Shown here one piece after another: positions 27,040-35,525 of a stretch of 64,000 nt of DNA (position 1 is the first letter of the stretch; the number at the start of each line of letters is the position of its first letter). This DNA comes from Pseudomonas gregormendelii (GTDB taxonomy: Bacteria > Pseudomonadota > Gammaproteobacteria > Pseudomonadales > Pseudomonadaceae), in NCBI RefSeq assembly GCF_017114825.1, contig NZ_JADEVO010000029.1, positions 1 to 64,000 on the forward strand. The letters run 5' to 3'. The notes under the pieces are model-generated. The model worked only from the letters and a program-made list of their open reading frames with translations, was not told where the DNA came from and ran no database searches. Made by a program: the position numbers and the translations under genes.

Positions 27040-28221
27040 ATGTTCGGGCCACTGGCTTCACTGAAGATCCTGGATTTTTCGACGCTGTTACCCGGGCCGT
27101 TCGCCTCGCTGTTGCTGGCGGACATGGGGGCGCACGTGTTGCGCATCGAGTCGCCGACTCGCATGGACCTGCTCCGGGTGTTGCCACCCCACGACCAGGG
27201 TGTGTCGGCGAGCCATGCTTATCTCAATCGCAACAAGCGCAGCCTGGCGCTGGACCTCAAGCAGCCTGAAGCCCTGGAAGTCATCAGGCAGTTGCTGCAC
27301 GACCACGACATCCTGCTCGAGCAGTTTCGCCCTGGGGTCATGGAGCGCTTGGGCCTGGGTTATGAAGCCCTCAAGGCAATCAACCCCAGGCTGATTTATG
27401 TATCGATCACTGGTTACGGCCAGACCGGCCCCTACAAGGATCGCGCCGGCCACGACATCAATTACCTGGCGCTGGCGGGGCTGGCCAGCCATACCGGCCG
27501 GGCCGACAGTGGGCCATTGCCACTGGGCATGCAGGTGGCCGACATCGCGGGAGGCTCGCTGCATGGTGTGATCGGCCTGCTGGCTGCGGTGATTGCGCGC
27601 CAGCAGACGGGGCTGGGGCAATACCTCGATGTCAGCATGACCGATTGCGCGTTCACCCTGAATGCCATGTCTGGTGCGGGTTTCCTGGCCTGTGGTGAGG
27701 AGCCTGCGCGGGAAAACCAGGTACTCAATGGTGGCAGTTTCTACGATTACTACAGGTCTCGCGACGGGCGCTGGTTGTCGGTGGGGAGCCTGGAGCCTGC
27801 GTTCATGAAGCAGTTGTGTACGGCGTTGGGCCTGGAAGACATGGCTAAACTGGCGCTGTCACCACAACCGGAGCATCAGAAAAAGCTCAAGGACGCGTTG
27901 AGGATTGAATTCGAGAAACACGACTTTGCCGAATTGAGCGCGCTGTTTGCCGAGCTCGATGCATGCGTCGAGCCGGTATTGAGCCTGGGTGAGGCGGTGC
28001 GGCATCCGCAACTGCAAGCGCGCCAGGTGGTTACGCAGGTGCCCCGCGGAGATGGCACGACCCAGGCGCAGATCGCCTGTGCGCTGAAGTTCTCTGAAGG
28101 CTTGCCGGAGCCCAGACATATCGGTGCGCAGCTGGGGGCACATACGGATGAGGTGTTGCGGGAGTTGGGGTTCAGCGCCGAGCGGATCCTGGACTTACGG
28201 CGTGCCAAGGTGGTTCTGTAG
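27040..28221 (+). CDS. CaiB/BaiF CoA-transferase family protein, alpha-methylacyl-CoA racemase-like
   Basis: The 393-aa product has the family III CoA-transferase fold: LDFSTLLPGPFASLLLADMGA at the N-terminus, LNRNKRSLALDLK and SITGYGQTGPY. The segment RAGHDINYLALAG matches the active-site region of alpha-methylacyl-CoA racemases, where the His and a later Asp act in proton exchange, so a racemase is more likely than a formyl- or carnitine-CoA transferase. The natural substrate is unknown. GGAGG precedes ATG 27040 by 6 nt. The gene stands alone, followed by REP elements. Confidence 0.8.
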   Translation: MFGPLASLKILDFSTLLPGPFASLLLADMGAHVLRIESPTRMDLLRVLPPHDQGVSASHAYLNRNKRSLALDLKQPEALEVIRQLLHDHDILLEQFRPGVMERLGLGYEALKAINPRLIYVSITGYGQTGPYKDRAGHDINYLALAGLASHTGRADSGPLPLGMQVADIAGGSLHGVIGLLAAVIARQQTGLGQYLDVSMTDCAFTLNAMSGAGFLACGEEPARENQVLNGGSFYDYYRSRDGRWLSVGSLEPAFMKQLCTALGLEDMAKLALSPQPEHQKKLKDALRIEFEKHDFAELSALFAELDACVEPVLSLGEAVRHPQLQARQVVTQVPRGDGTTQAQIACALKFSEGLPEPRHIGAQLGAHTDEVLRELGFSAERILDLRRAKVVL

Positions 28222-28235
28222 CGGCCTTGAGCACG

Positions 28236-28366
28236 GCATCGCGAGCAAGCTTTGCTCCCACAGGCAAAGCCTTCACTCATCCATTGCCCTGTGAAAGCAA
28301 GTTTGCTTCCACAGGATAGCCTTCACTTAGCCATTGCCCTGTGGAAGCAAAGCTTGCTCGCGATGG
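28236..28366. repeat. Cluster of three REP units (family B)
   Basis: Units CGCGAGCAAGCTTTGCTCCC (from 28240), a middle GTGAAAGCAAGTTTGCTTCC (about 28290-28313) and an inverted GGAAGCAAAGCTTGCTCGCG (to 28362) lie in a row, joined by a ~50-bp direct repeat starting at GCCTTCACT. Outer units are opposed, so the region can fold into a long hairpin after the racemase-like gene. Confidence 0.82.
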
Positions 28367-28396
28367 GGCCGGCACTGTCACTGCAAAAAAAAGGTA

Positions 28397-28891
28397 CTAC
28401 TCGACCCGCATCTCCCCACTGAACACCAAGGTGTTGCGGCACCGGCGGCACAGATACCGGCGGCCCTGCCTCACCAGGCCGTGACGCTGGGCAGAAAACG
28501 GGAAGTCACTGTCGGCGCACGGGCATTTGTAGATATAGCGGGTGACACTGCGTCGTTTGACGTCATAGGTGTGGCAGCGGTTGGGCGGCAGTTCGTAAAC
28601 CCCGCGCATGATCAGCTGCCACTCTTCGCCATGGGGCTGGATGCGGTCGCCGAACAGTTGATGGGCAATCAGGTGCGCCACTTCGTGAGCCACGGTCTGC
28701 TTGAGGAAATCGTCGGTATTTTCCCGATACAGCTGCGGGTTGAAGCGCAGCAGGTTCTCGTGCAAATGCGCGACACCGGCTTTCTGCCCGCGCAGCTTGA
28801 GGCTCACCACAGGGCGTTTGAATGAACGTTTAAAGAAGGATTCAGCGAGTTGGTAGCAATCTTCGACGCGGGTATTGAGTTGCTCGGGCAT
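28397..28891 (-). CDS. sprT: SprT family zinc metalloprotease
   Basis: A 164-aa protein with the zinc-protease motif HEVAHLIAH (HExxH plus a later His) near residue 68 and a C-terminal zinc ribbon with Cys pairs (CPC...CRRC). E. coli SprT (165 aa) is almost the same length; the family is related to eukaryotic Spartan, which removes DNA-protein crosslinks, but the bacterial role is poorly known. I start at ATG 28891 (MPEQLNTRVEDCYQLAESFF) to give the family length. Confidence 0.88.
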   Translation of the reverse strand: MPEQLNTRVEDCYQLAESFFKRSFKRPVVSLKLRGQKAGVAHLHENLLRFNPQLYRENTDDFLKQTVAHEVAHLIAHQLFGDRIQPHGEEWQLIMRGVYELPPNRCHTYDVKRRSVTRYIYKCPCADSDFPFSAQRHGLVRQGRRYLCRRCRNTLVFSGEMRVE

Positions 28892-29040
28892 GCTTGATGG
28901 GTCTCCAGAGACGTCGAGTATGCCGCAACCCCGGGTGGTTGCGAATCGTCCGGGCGCCGAATGGTCGTGGCCGATCAAATCCCGGACATTAAGAGGCCGC
29001 CTTACGGCGGCCTGTATTGGCAGATATTTTTTATAAGAAG

Positions 29041-29643
29041 TCAGTTGGTATAGACGGGCCCCACGCCCAGTCCCCAGACAATCACCGTGAACGCCATGAT
29101 GGCCACGAGCACCACCAACCCTACGGCCAGTACAGAACTCGAAAACAGGAAACCTTCGTCCGATGGAATGTTCATGAAGGTCGGCAGGCCGACATACAAC
29201 AGGTACACGGTGTAGCAAATGGCTGCGGTGCCGACGACCATTCCCAGCCACATGTGCGGATACAGCGCCGCCAGGCCGCCAATGAACAGCGGCGTTGCGG
29301 TATAGGTCGCGAAGGCAACACAGCGGGCCAGGCTCGGGTTGGCATCATAGGTGCGAGCCATCCAGTGCACGAACGCGCCCATCACGGCCACGCCGCCAAG
29401 CATCGCCAGGTAAGACATGATGGTCATCCACAGCGCGCTTTCCTGGGTCAGCATCACGGGTGCCCGGTTGCCGATGACCCAACCCACCTGGGTGGTGCCA
29501 ATAAACGCCGACACGGCCGGAATCGCCGCGAGAATCAGGGTGTGTGTGAGATACATGTGGCTGATGCTTTCCTCCTGGTCGCCACGGATCTCTTTCCATT
29601 CTTGGTCAGGGTGGGTGAAGAGCCCCACTACGTGATGGATCAT
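29041..29643 (-). CDS. Yip1 domain-containing membrane protein
   Basis: A 200-aa protein with about five hydrophobic segments over residues 35-195 and the short hydrophilic N-terminus IHHVVGLFTHPDQEWKEIRG typical of bacterial Yip1/YIPF-like proteins. The function in bacteria is unknown. ATG 29643 is preceded by GAGGAG at 7 nt, which decides the start over an ATG nine codons upstream. No partner genes are evident. Confidence 0.8.
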   Translation of the reverse strand: MIHHVVGLFTHPDQEWKEIRGDQEESISHMYLTHTLILAAIPAVSAFIGTTQVGWVIGNRAPVMLTQESALWMTIMSYLAMLGGVAVMGAFVHWMARTYDANPSLARCVAFATYTATPLFIGGLAALYPHMWLGMVVGTAAICYTVYLLYVGLPTFMNIPSDEGFLFSSSVLAVGLVVLVAIMAFTVIVWGLGVGPVYTN

Positions 29644-29913
29644 GCCAGTCACTCCTCTTGTTTTTACCATCGCCCCCCGGTGGAGCGCCTACGGGCCAAG
29701 GTGGCCAAGTAAGGGATAGGTCTGGATAGTCATGCGACCTTATGTCGCAGTATAGGAAGGACTTAACCGTAGAGGTGATAGGGCTTAGAGCAAATTGCGC
29801 TGTAAATGCCCGACTTAATCGCGATGGGTTTGTGTGTTGGCCGGGGTATTACGCCGAGATCGGCTTTTTGCGTAAAATGCTCGCCTTTCGTCACACCTCA
29901 CGGATTTCGCGTC

Positions 29914-30738
29914 ATGGGCACTCTTACCGTCAACCAGAACAAACTGCAGAAGCGCCTTCGCCGCCAGGCGGGTGAAGCTGTCGCCGATTTCAACATGATC
30001 GAAGATGGCGATAAGGTGATGGTGTGCCTGTCCGGCGGCAAGGACAGTTACACCATGCTCGATGTGCTGCTGCATTTGCAGAAGGTGGCTCCGATCAGGT
30101 TCGACATCGTCGCCGTGAACATGGACCAGAAGCAGCCGGGTTTCCCCGAGCATGTCCTGCCGGCCTACTTGAAGGAGTTGGGCGTCGAGTATCACATCGT
30201 CGAGAAAGACACTTATTCGGTGGTCAAGGAACTGATCCCGGAAGGCAAGACCACTTGCTCGCTGTGCTCGCGCTTGCGCCGTGGCACGCTGTACACCTTT
30301 GCCGATGAAATTGGCGCGACCAAGATGGCCCTCGGTCATCACCGCGACGACATTGTCGAAACGTTTTTCCTGAACATGTTCTTCAATGGCTCGCTCAAGG
30401 CCATGCCGCCAAAATTGCGCGCCGATGATGGCCGCAACGTGGTGATTCGCCCGCTGGCGTATTGCAACGAAAAGGACATCCGGGCTTATTCGGACTTCAA
30501 GCAATTCCCGATCATTCCGTGCAACCTCTGTGGTTCTCAGGAGAACCTGCAGCGTCAGGTGGTCAAGGACATGCTGCTGGAGTGGGAGCGCAAGACCCCG
30601 GGACGCACCGAGAGCATTTTCCGCAGCTTGCAGAATGTGATCCCGTCACAGCTGGCCGATCGCACCTTGTTCGACTTCACCAGTCTCAAGATCGATGAAG
30701 CCGCCGCGTCGCGGTTCGTCAACGTTGTCAACCTCTGA
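29914..30738 (+). CDS. ttcA: tRNA 2-thiocytidine biosynthesis protein TtcA
   Basis: This 274-aa protein has the PP-loop SGGKDS (ATP pyrophosphatase type) and the TtcA cysteine pairs CSLC and CNLC that hold an iron-sulfur cluster. TtcA puts sulfur on cytidine 32 of certain tRNAs. The start is ATG 29914 (MGTLTVNQNKLQKRLRRQ), which gives the family N-terminus. The 270-bp gap upstream holds no other gene that I can see. Confidence 0.94.
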   Translation: MGTLTVNQNKLQKRLRRQAGEAVADFNMIEDGDKVMVCLSGGKDSYTMLDVLLHLQKVAPIRFDIVAVNMDQKQPGFPEHVLPAYLKELGVEYHIVEKDTYSVVKELIPEGKTTCSLCSRLRRGTLYTFADEIGATKMALGHHRDDIVETFFLNMFFNGSLKAMPPKLRADDGRNVVIRPLAYCNEKDIRAYSDFKQFPIIPCNLCGSQENLQRQVVKDMLLEWERKTPGRTESIFRSLQNVIPSQLADRTLFDFTSLKIDEAAASRFVNVVNL

Positions 30739-30779
30739 TCAAAACACCGGTTTTACTTTTTTAATCCTCAGGAGAGGGC

Positions 30780-31454
30780 ATGCGCGATTACAAGTGGCTA
30801 CACGAATACTGCCTGAACCGCTTCGGTTCGGCAGCTGAACTGGAAGCCCATCTGCCCGTTCCCAAGTCACCTGCGCAGTTGCGCAAGATCAGTGATGATC
30901 GTTACCTGTCCACCATGGCCTTGCGCGTTTTCCGCGCCGGGCTCAAGCACAGTCTGGTGGACGCCAAATGGCCGGCCTTCGAGGAAGTGTTCTTCAGGTT
31001 CGACCCGGAAAAAGTCGTGCTGATGAGTGCCGAACATCTGGAGCGCCTGATGCAGGATGCGCGGATCATCCGGCATTTGGGCAAACTCAAGAGCGTGCCG
31101 CGCAACGCGCAGTTCATCCTCGATGTCGCCCACGAGCAGGGCAGTTTCGGGGCGATGATTGCCGATTGGCCGGTGACCGATATCGTCGGGCTGTGGACCT
31201 TCCTGAAAAAGCGTGGCCATCAGTTGGGCGGGCTGTCGGCGCCGAGATTCCTGCGGATGGTCGGCAAGGACACGTTCGTGCCGAGCTATGACGTGGTGGC
31301 GGGATTGAATGCGCAAAAGATCGTCGACAAGGTCCCGACCAGCCAGCGCGACCTGGCCTTGGTGCAGGATGTGTTCAACCAGTGGCATGAGCAGAGTGGC
31401 GGGCGGGCGATGAGCCAGATTTCGATGATGCTGGCATATACCGTGAATCATTGA
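30780..31454 (+). CDS. DNA-3-methyladenine glycosylase I family protein (Tag-like)
   Basis: The 224-aa product matches the adenine glycosylase (Tag) pattern in its middle: LRVFRAGLKHSLVDAKWPAFEEVFFRFDPEKV followed by DARIIRHLGKLKSVPRNAQFI. Typical Tag enzymes are ~190 aa and bind zinc through an N-terminal Cys and C-terminal His and Cys; that clear set is missing here, so this belongs to a divergent subgroup and may have other substrates. It follows ttcA by 41 bp after a GGAGAG ribosome site, so cotranscription is likely. Confidence 0.75.
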   Translation: MRDYKWLHEYCLNRFGSAAELEAHLPVPKSPAQLRKISDDRYLSTMALRVFRAGLKHSLVDAKWPAFEEVFFRFDPEKVVLMSAEHLERLMQDARIIRHLGKLKSVPRNAQFILDVAHEQGSFGAMIADWPVTDIVGLWTFLKKRGHQLGGLSAPRFLRMVGKDTFVPSYDVVAGLNAQKIVDKVPTSQRDLALVQDVFNQWHEQSGGRAMSQISMMLAYTVNH

Positions 31455-31467
31455 GAGCGAGTTGAAC

Positions 31468-31546
31468 CCTTCGCGAGCAAGCCCGCTCCCGCCGGGGATT
31501 GGGGTTGTGCACAAATCCCCTGTGGGAACGGGCTTGCCCGCGAAGG
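31468..31546. repeat. Inverted REP pair (family B, GCCCGC variant)
   Basis: CTTCGCGAGCAAGCCCGCTCC and the opposed GGAACGGGCTTGCCCGCGAAGG flank a short central stretch and form a hairpin between two convergent genes. Confidence 0.85.
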
Positions 31547-31553
31547 CGATCTA

Positions 31554-31979
31554 TCAGGCGACGGAGATGTCACCTTCACCCGCCAACTTGCGATTGAGCT
31601 GAAACCGCCACCGCACATACATCAGTGCCGAGCAGAACACCGCCACGCTCGCGCCCATCTCCAACAGGCCAAACAATTGCCGGTTCGGGTCATAGGCCGC
31701 CAGTGCGCCCTTGATGAAATACAGGTTCACCACAAAACACATCCACGAATGCCCGCGGGCGCTGCCCAGGATCATCCCTGGTGCCAGCAGCAACAGCGGC
31801 ACCAGCTCGATCAGCAGGATTACCCACGGTCGCGCGCCATGCAGGTCGGCGATCAGCAGGTAATAAACGCACAGCAAGCCCACCAGCCCCAGATAGCACA
31901 GCAGGCTGATCACTCGCATGGCCCGAACCCGCGGTTCGAGCCATTCAATGGACGGCAATACCTTCGGCTTTTTCGCCAC
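31554..31979 (-). CDS. DUF2069 inner membrane protein
   Basis: A 141-aa protein with four hydrophobic segments (about 27-48, 57-77, 82-100 and 110-128), in keeping with DUF2069 proteins of gammaproteobacteria, which have no known role. It starts at GTG 31979, one base after the wrbA stop, with GGGGAAC upstream. It is the third gene of an arsC-like, wrbA, DUF2069 unit. Confidence 0.78.
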   Translation of the reverse strand: MAKKPKVLPSIEWLEPRVRAMRVISLLCYLGLVGLLCVYYLLIADLHGARPWVILLIELVPLLLLAPGMILGSARGHSWMCFVVNLYFIKGALAAYDPNRQLFGLLEMGASVAVFCSALMYVRWRFQLNRKLAGEGDISVA

Positions 31980-31980
31980 G

Positions 31981-32577
31981 TCAGTTCCCCAGCTTTTGCG
32001 CAGTCTTTGCCAGCCGCAGGCCCAACGCCCGGCACAGCGCCACTTCGTGTTCATTCAGGCCGCTTTTGCCATCTGCCCCGGCGTGGTGACTGGCACCATA
32101 TGGCGTACCGCCTCCGCGGGTTTCCAGCAGGGCCGATTCGCTGTACGGCAGGCCGGTGATCAACATGCCGTGGTGCAGCAACGGCAGCATCATCGAGAGC
32201 AGCGTGGTTTCCTGGCCGCCATGAAGGCTCGCGGTGGAAGTGAATACACCGGCCGGCTTGCCGACCAAAGCGCCGGTCAGCCACAGGTTGCTGGTGCCGT
32301 CGAGAAAATACTTGAGTGGCGCGGCCATGTTGCCAAAGCGAGTCGGGCTGCCAAGCGCCAGGCCTGCGCAGTTTTTCAGGTCGTCGAGGCTCGCATACAG
32401 CGCACCTTCTGCCGGAATATCTGGCGATACGGCCTGGCATTCGGTGGAGATCGCCGGGACAGTTCGCAAGCGAGCCTCCATCCCGGACTGCTCAACGCCA
32501 CGGGCGATCTGCCGGGCCATTTCATTGGTCGAGCCACTGCGGCTGTAATACAGCACCAGAATGTACGGCGCGCTCAC
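31981..32577 (-). CDS. wrbA: NAD(P)H:quinone oxidoreductase WrbA
   Basis: A 198-aa flavodoxin-like enzyme that reduces quinones by two electrons. The FMN loop YYSRSGSTNEMA, GSPTRFGNMAAPLKYFLDGT and TSTASLHGGQETTLLSMMLPLLHHG are the WrbA signatures. It starts in the last codons of the arsC-like gene (overlap of 4 bp) and so is translationally coupled to it. Confidence 0.92.
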   Translation of the reverse strand: MSAPYILVLYYSRSGSTNEMARQIARGVEQSGMEARLRTVPAISTECQAVSPDIPAEGALYASLDDLKNCAGLALGSPTRFGNMAAPLKYFLDGTSNLWLTGALVGKPAGVFTSTASLHGGQETTLLSMMLPLLHHGMLITGLPYSESALLETRGGGTPYGASHHAGADGKSGLNEHEVALCRALGLRLAKTAQKLGN

Positions 32578-32927
32578 GGCAGCAACTCCAGCACGTTCTC
32601 CGGTGGCCGGCCGATCACGGCTTTGTCGCCTACCTCAAGAATCGGCCGCTCCATCAGCTTCGGGTGCGCGGCGATGGCTGCGATCAATTGTGCTTCGCTG
32701 AGGCTGGCGTCGGCCAGGTTGAGGGTCTTGTATTCGTCCTCGCCGGAGCGCAGCAGTTGCCGGGCGCCGATGCCGAGTTTTTTCAGCAGGCTCTGGATTT
32801 GCGCGGCGTCCAGCGGCGTTTCCAGGTAGCGCACTACCTCAGGTGTCAGGCCGCGGGCCTGGAGCAGTTCGAGCGCACCGCGGGATTTCGAGCAGCGCGG
32901 GTTGTGATAAAGCGTCAGATCGGTCAT
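32574..32927 (-). CDS. arsC: Arsenate reductase (glutaredoxin) family protein, ArsC/YfgD-like
   Basis: A 117-aa thioredoxin-fold protein with the active-site Cys in YHNPRCSKSR and the downstream RPILEVGDKAVIGRPPENVLELL segment with conserved Arg and Pro. No arsR, arsB or arsH lies nearby and it travels with wrbA, so it is the chromosomal YfgD-like type whose real substrate is uncertain, not part of an arsenic operon. The start is ATG 32927. Confidence 0.82.
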   Translation of the reverse strand: MTDLTLYHNPRCSKSRGALELLQARGLTPEVVRYLETPLDAAQIQSLLKKLGIGARQLLRSGEDEYKTLNLADASLSEAQLIAAIAAHPKLMERPILEVGDKAVIGRPPENVLELLP

Positions 32928-33041
32928 GTGCGGGTCGCATCTTGCGTAAGGTGGCGGCTATTCTAACTGTGCGGCGCGTATTCCAGAACCTCGGGAGGCA
33001 ATGGGTCGCGGCAGTATTCTTTTTTTGACAAGGATCACGAC

Positions 33042-33509
33042 ATGAACAGACGACTGGCAGCGACACTGGTGATCATCGGCACATTATTGCTGGGGGGGTG
33101 TGGCAACGATTACGGGGTCGACCAGAACGGCCGGAAAGTGGCTGCCGAGCGTCTGGACAAACAATGGCTGGTGCTCAACTACTGGGCCGAGTGGTGCGGG
33201 CCGTGCCGCACCGAGATTCCAGAACTCAATGCCCTGGCCGAGCAGCTCAAGGACAAAAACATCGGCGTGTTCGGGGTCAACTTCGATAACGTGCAGGGCG
33301 AAGAACTGAAAAGCGCCAGTGAGAAGCTGGGCATCGGCTTCACGGTGCTGGCACAGGATCCTGCAGAGCTGTTCGAGGTGCCGCGTAGCGAGGCGTTGCC
33401 GGTGACCTACATCATCGACGACAAGGGCAAGGTGCGTGAGCAATTGATGGGTGAGAAGACAGCGGCGGGGCTGCTGGCGAAGCTGGAGGCGTTGCAGGCC
33501 AGGAATTAA
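33042..33509 (+). CDS. TlpA-like thiol-disulfide reductase, lipoprotein
   Basis: This 155-aa protein has a lipoprotein signal (LLLGGC, Cys at residue 20) and a thioredoxin-like domain with active site WCGPC near residue 51 and the cis-Pro region ALPVTYIID. It would be anchored in the periplasm as a thiol reductase or oxidase. Members of this group serve cytochrome c maturation or oxidative repair; the partner is not shown. It diverges from the arsC-like gene. Confidence 0.85.
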   Translation: MNRRLAATLVIIGTLLLGGCGNDYGVDQNGRKVAAERLDKQWLVLNYWAEWCGPCRTEIPELNALAEQLKDKNIGVFGVNFDNVQGEELKSASEKLGIGFTVLAQDPAELFEVPRSEALPVTYIIDDKGKVREQLMGEKTAAGLLAKLEALQARN

Positions 33510-33525
33510 GGGGGCTCAGGAATAG

Positions 33526-33584
33526 ATCGCAGCCTTCGGCAGCTCCTACGGTGTTCAGCGGTCTCCGAAGGCTACGATCTTTTC
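33526..33584. repeat. Inverted REP pair (family A)
   Basis: GATCGCAGCCTTCGGCAGCTCCTAC (33526-33550) faces CTCCGAAGGCTACGATCTTTT (33564-33584). It lies between convergent genes. Confidence 0.82.
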
Positions 33585-33589
33585 AGGAT

Positions 33590-33994
33590 TTAACCCTCTT
33601 CAAGCCACCAGCGCATCGGCTTGCCTTCAGCCGGCCAGAAGCGCACCTGGTCGATCGGTGACACATCCCAGCGCTGCACGTGCTCCAGGGCCTGGAGGAA
33701 ACGTTTCTCCTGCTCCATCAACGCCGGCGCGCAGAGTTTGCGTGTGCTGCCGACCTTGCCGAAGCTCAGTTTGTCGCCTTCCAGGGTGTAGGGCGCGAAC
33801 CAGTGGTTGCAGCCGCCATTGCCATAGGCACGACCGTCTTCACCCAGGGTGATGGTCAGGTGACTGTAGTCCATCAAAGGACGTTCGCCGATCCACTCCA
33901 GAATGTAGCTGCGGTTCTGTTGCAGTTGCACCGGTTGAGCGGCGCAGCCCAGCAGGCTGGCGCCAACCAATGCGGTCAGGGCAAGGCGTTTCAT
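33590..33994 (-). CDS. META domain-containing lipoprotein (HslJ-like)
   Basis: The 134-aa product has a lipoprotein signal (ALVGASLLGC, Cys at residue 17) and a META domain with the core YGNGGCNHWFAPYTLEGDKLSFGKVGSTRKLC and the late QEKRFLQAL. HslJ-type proteins are linked to stress or novobiocin tolerance, but the mechanism is unknown. It starts in an ATGA overlap with the upstream zinc-ribbon gene, so the two are coexpressed. Confidence 0.8.
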   Translation of the reverse strand: MKRLALTALVGASLLGCAAQPVQLQQNRSYILEWIGERPLMDYSHLTITLGEDGRAYGNGGCNHWFAPYTLEGDKLSFGKVGSTRKLCAPALMEQEKRFLQALEHVQRWDVSPIDQVRFWPAEGKPMRWWLEEG

Positions 33995-34428
33995 CACGCA
34001 GGCTCCTGGCATTTCGGGCACAGGTGCGTCTGACCGACAGTGCTCCAGCCCAACTCGGCGATCCGCGCAGTGGCAGCTGGCTTTTCAGCCTTGTTGCCCA
34101 GCTTGGCGTCGACTGCAAACTCGAAACTCAGCTCTTTGGCACAACTGTCGCAGTTGACTTTCCAGGTGTGGATCGCCAGTTCGCCGAACACCGGGCCACT
34201 GGCCACCGCCACCCATTGCCCGGGTGGGTTGATCAGGTGGCGAACCGTTTCCACGGTCAGGCGCATGGCCAGGTCCTTGCTGCCTTTGAGCGTCACGACC
34301 AGCACGTCATTGTTGCGAATCGAGCCACCGTTGCCGGTGACCTGATAACGCCCTGGGACCAGGGCGCGGCATTCGGTGAGGGTGTGCTGCGGGTTCATCA
34401 GGGTATAGCGGAAATCGTGTTCGACCAT
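33994..34428 (-). CDS. Conserved hypothetical protein with Cys pairs
   Basis: A 144-aa cytosolic protein without a known domain that I recognise. A beta-rich middle (RYQVTGNGGSIRNNDVLVVTLKGSKDLAMRLTVETVRHLINPPGQWVAV) is followed by CDSC and a C-terminal CPKC, a possible split zinc site. GGAGG at 7 nt supports ATG 34428 over an ATG eight codons upstream. It is coupled to the META gene. Confidence 0.7.
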   Translation of the reverse strand: MVEHDFRYTLMNPQHTLTECRALVPGRYQVTGNGGSIRNNDVLVVTLKGSKDLAMRLTVETVRHLINPPGQWVAVASGPVFGELAIHTWKVNCDSCAKELSFEFAVDAKLGNKAEKPAATARIAELGWSTVGQTHLCPKCQEPA

Positions 34429-34505
34429 GGGTCCTCCAAATATGCGCGGCATGCTAGCACGGACATCCGCTGATCATGGTGTGGGCCTTCGACCTTCGAT
34501 CCGGT

Positions 34506-35498
34506 TCAACCGGCATCCACCTGATTTTGCGGGGTTCCGGCCGCCCACGCGGCAATATTCTGCAATGTAGTGGCGGCAATCGCGCCCAATGCTTCGCGCG
34601 TCAGGAAGGCCTGGTGCGCGGTAATGATCACGTTCGGAAAGGTCAGCAGCCGCGCCAGCACGTCATCCTGCAACGGCAGGTCGGAGCGGTCCTCGAAAAA
34701 CAGTTGCGCCTCCTCTTCATAGACATCCAGGCCCAGGTAACCCAGTTGCCCATCCTTGAGTGCGTCAATCAGTGCCGGCGTATCCACCAGGCCACCGCGC
34801 CCGGTGTTGATCAGCATGGCGCCGGGTTGCATGTGCGCCAGTGATTCACGGTTGATCAGGTGCTTGCTCTGGTCGTTGAGCGGGCAGTGCAGGCTGATGA
34901 TCTGCGACTCGGCGAGCAATTGCGGCAGGCTCAGGTAGCGAGCGCCGAGGGCTTCGACCTGCGGGTTGGGGTAGGGGTCATACGCCAGCAACTGGCAGCC
35001 AAACCCGTGCATGATTTTCGCCAAAGTCGCACCGATCTGCCCGGTGCCGACAATGCCGACGGTTTTGCCCACCAGATCGAAGCCGGTCAGGCCGTGCAGG
35101 CTGAAATCCCCTTCGCGGGTGCGGTTGTAGGCGCGGTGCAGGCGCCGATTGAGCGCCAGGATCAGCGCTACCGCGTGTTCGGCCACGGCATGCGGCGAGT
35201 AGGCGGGCACGCGCACGACGGGCAGGTCCAGACGCTTGGCCGCGGCCAGGTCGACGTGGTTGTAGCCGGCCGAGCGCAGCGCGATCAGGCGCGTGCCTCC
35301 CGCAGCGAGGCGTTCGAGCACGGGCGCGCTGAGGTCATCATTGATGAAGGCGCAAACCACCTCGTGGTCTTCAGCCAGGGCCACTGTATCGATGCTCAGG
35401 CGCGCGGGTTGAAACTGCAGTTCGAGGTCGGCGGGGAGCTCGGCGGCAAGAAAACTGTCGCGGTCGTAGGTTTGGCTGCTGAATAAAAGGGTGCGCAT
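34506..35498 (-). CDS. ldhA: D-lactate dehydrogenase (2-hydroxyacid dehydrogenase family)
   Basis: A 330-aa NAD-dependent enzyme that interconverts pyruvate and D-lactate. It has the Rossmann motif GTGQIGATLAK, substrate-site RSAGYNHVD, NTGRGGLVDTPAL, DVYEEE and TAHQAFLT with the catalytic His. The length matches P. aeruginosa LdhA (329 aa), which is also next to gacS. The gene starts 27 bp after gacS ends on the same strand and may be partly cotranscribed. Confidence 0.9.
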   Translation of the reverse strand: MRTLLFSSQTYDRDSFLAAELPADLELQFQPARLSIDTVALAEDHEVVCAFINDDLSAPVLERLAAGGTRLIALRSAGYNHVDLAAAKRLDLPVVRVPAYSPHAVAEHAVALILALNRRLHRAYNRTREGDFSLHGLTGFDLVGKTVGIVGTGQIGATLAKIMHGFGCQLLAYDPYPNPQVEALGARYLSLPQLLAESQIISLHCPLNDQSKHLINRESLAHMQPGAMLINTGRGGLVDTPALIDALKDGQLGYLGLDVYEEEAQLFFEDRSDLPLQDDVLARLLTFPNVIITAHQAFLTREALGAIAATTLQNIAAWAAGTPQNQVDAG

Positions 35499-35525
35499 CG
35501 GATCCTCCGGTTGATCAGCGTTCGG

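Noticed and set aside
32574..32927. Arsenic resistance operon
   Set aside because: Only an ArsC/YfgD-like gene is present; no arsR, arsB or arsH adjoins it.
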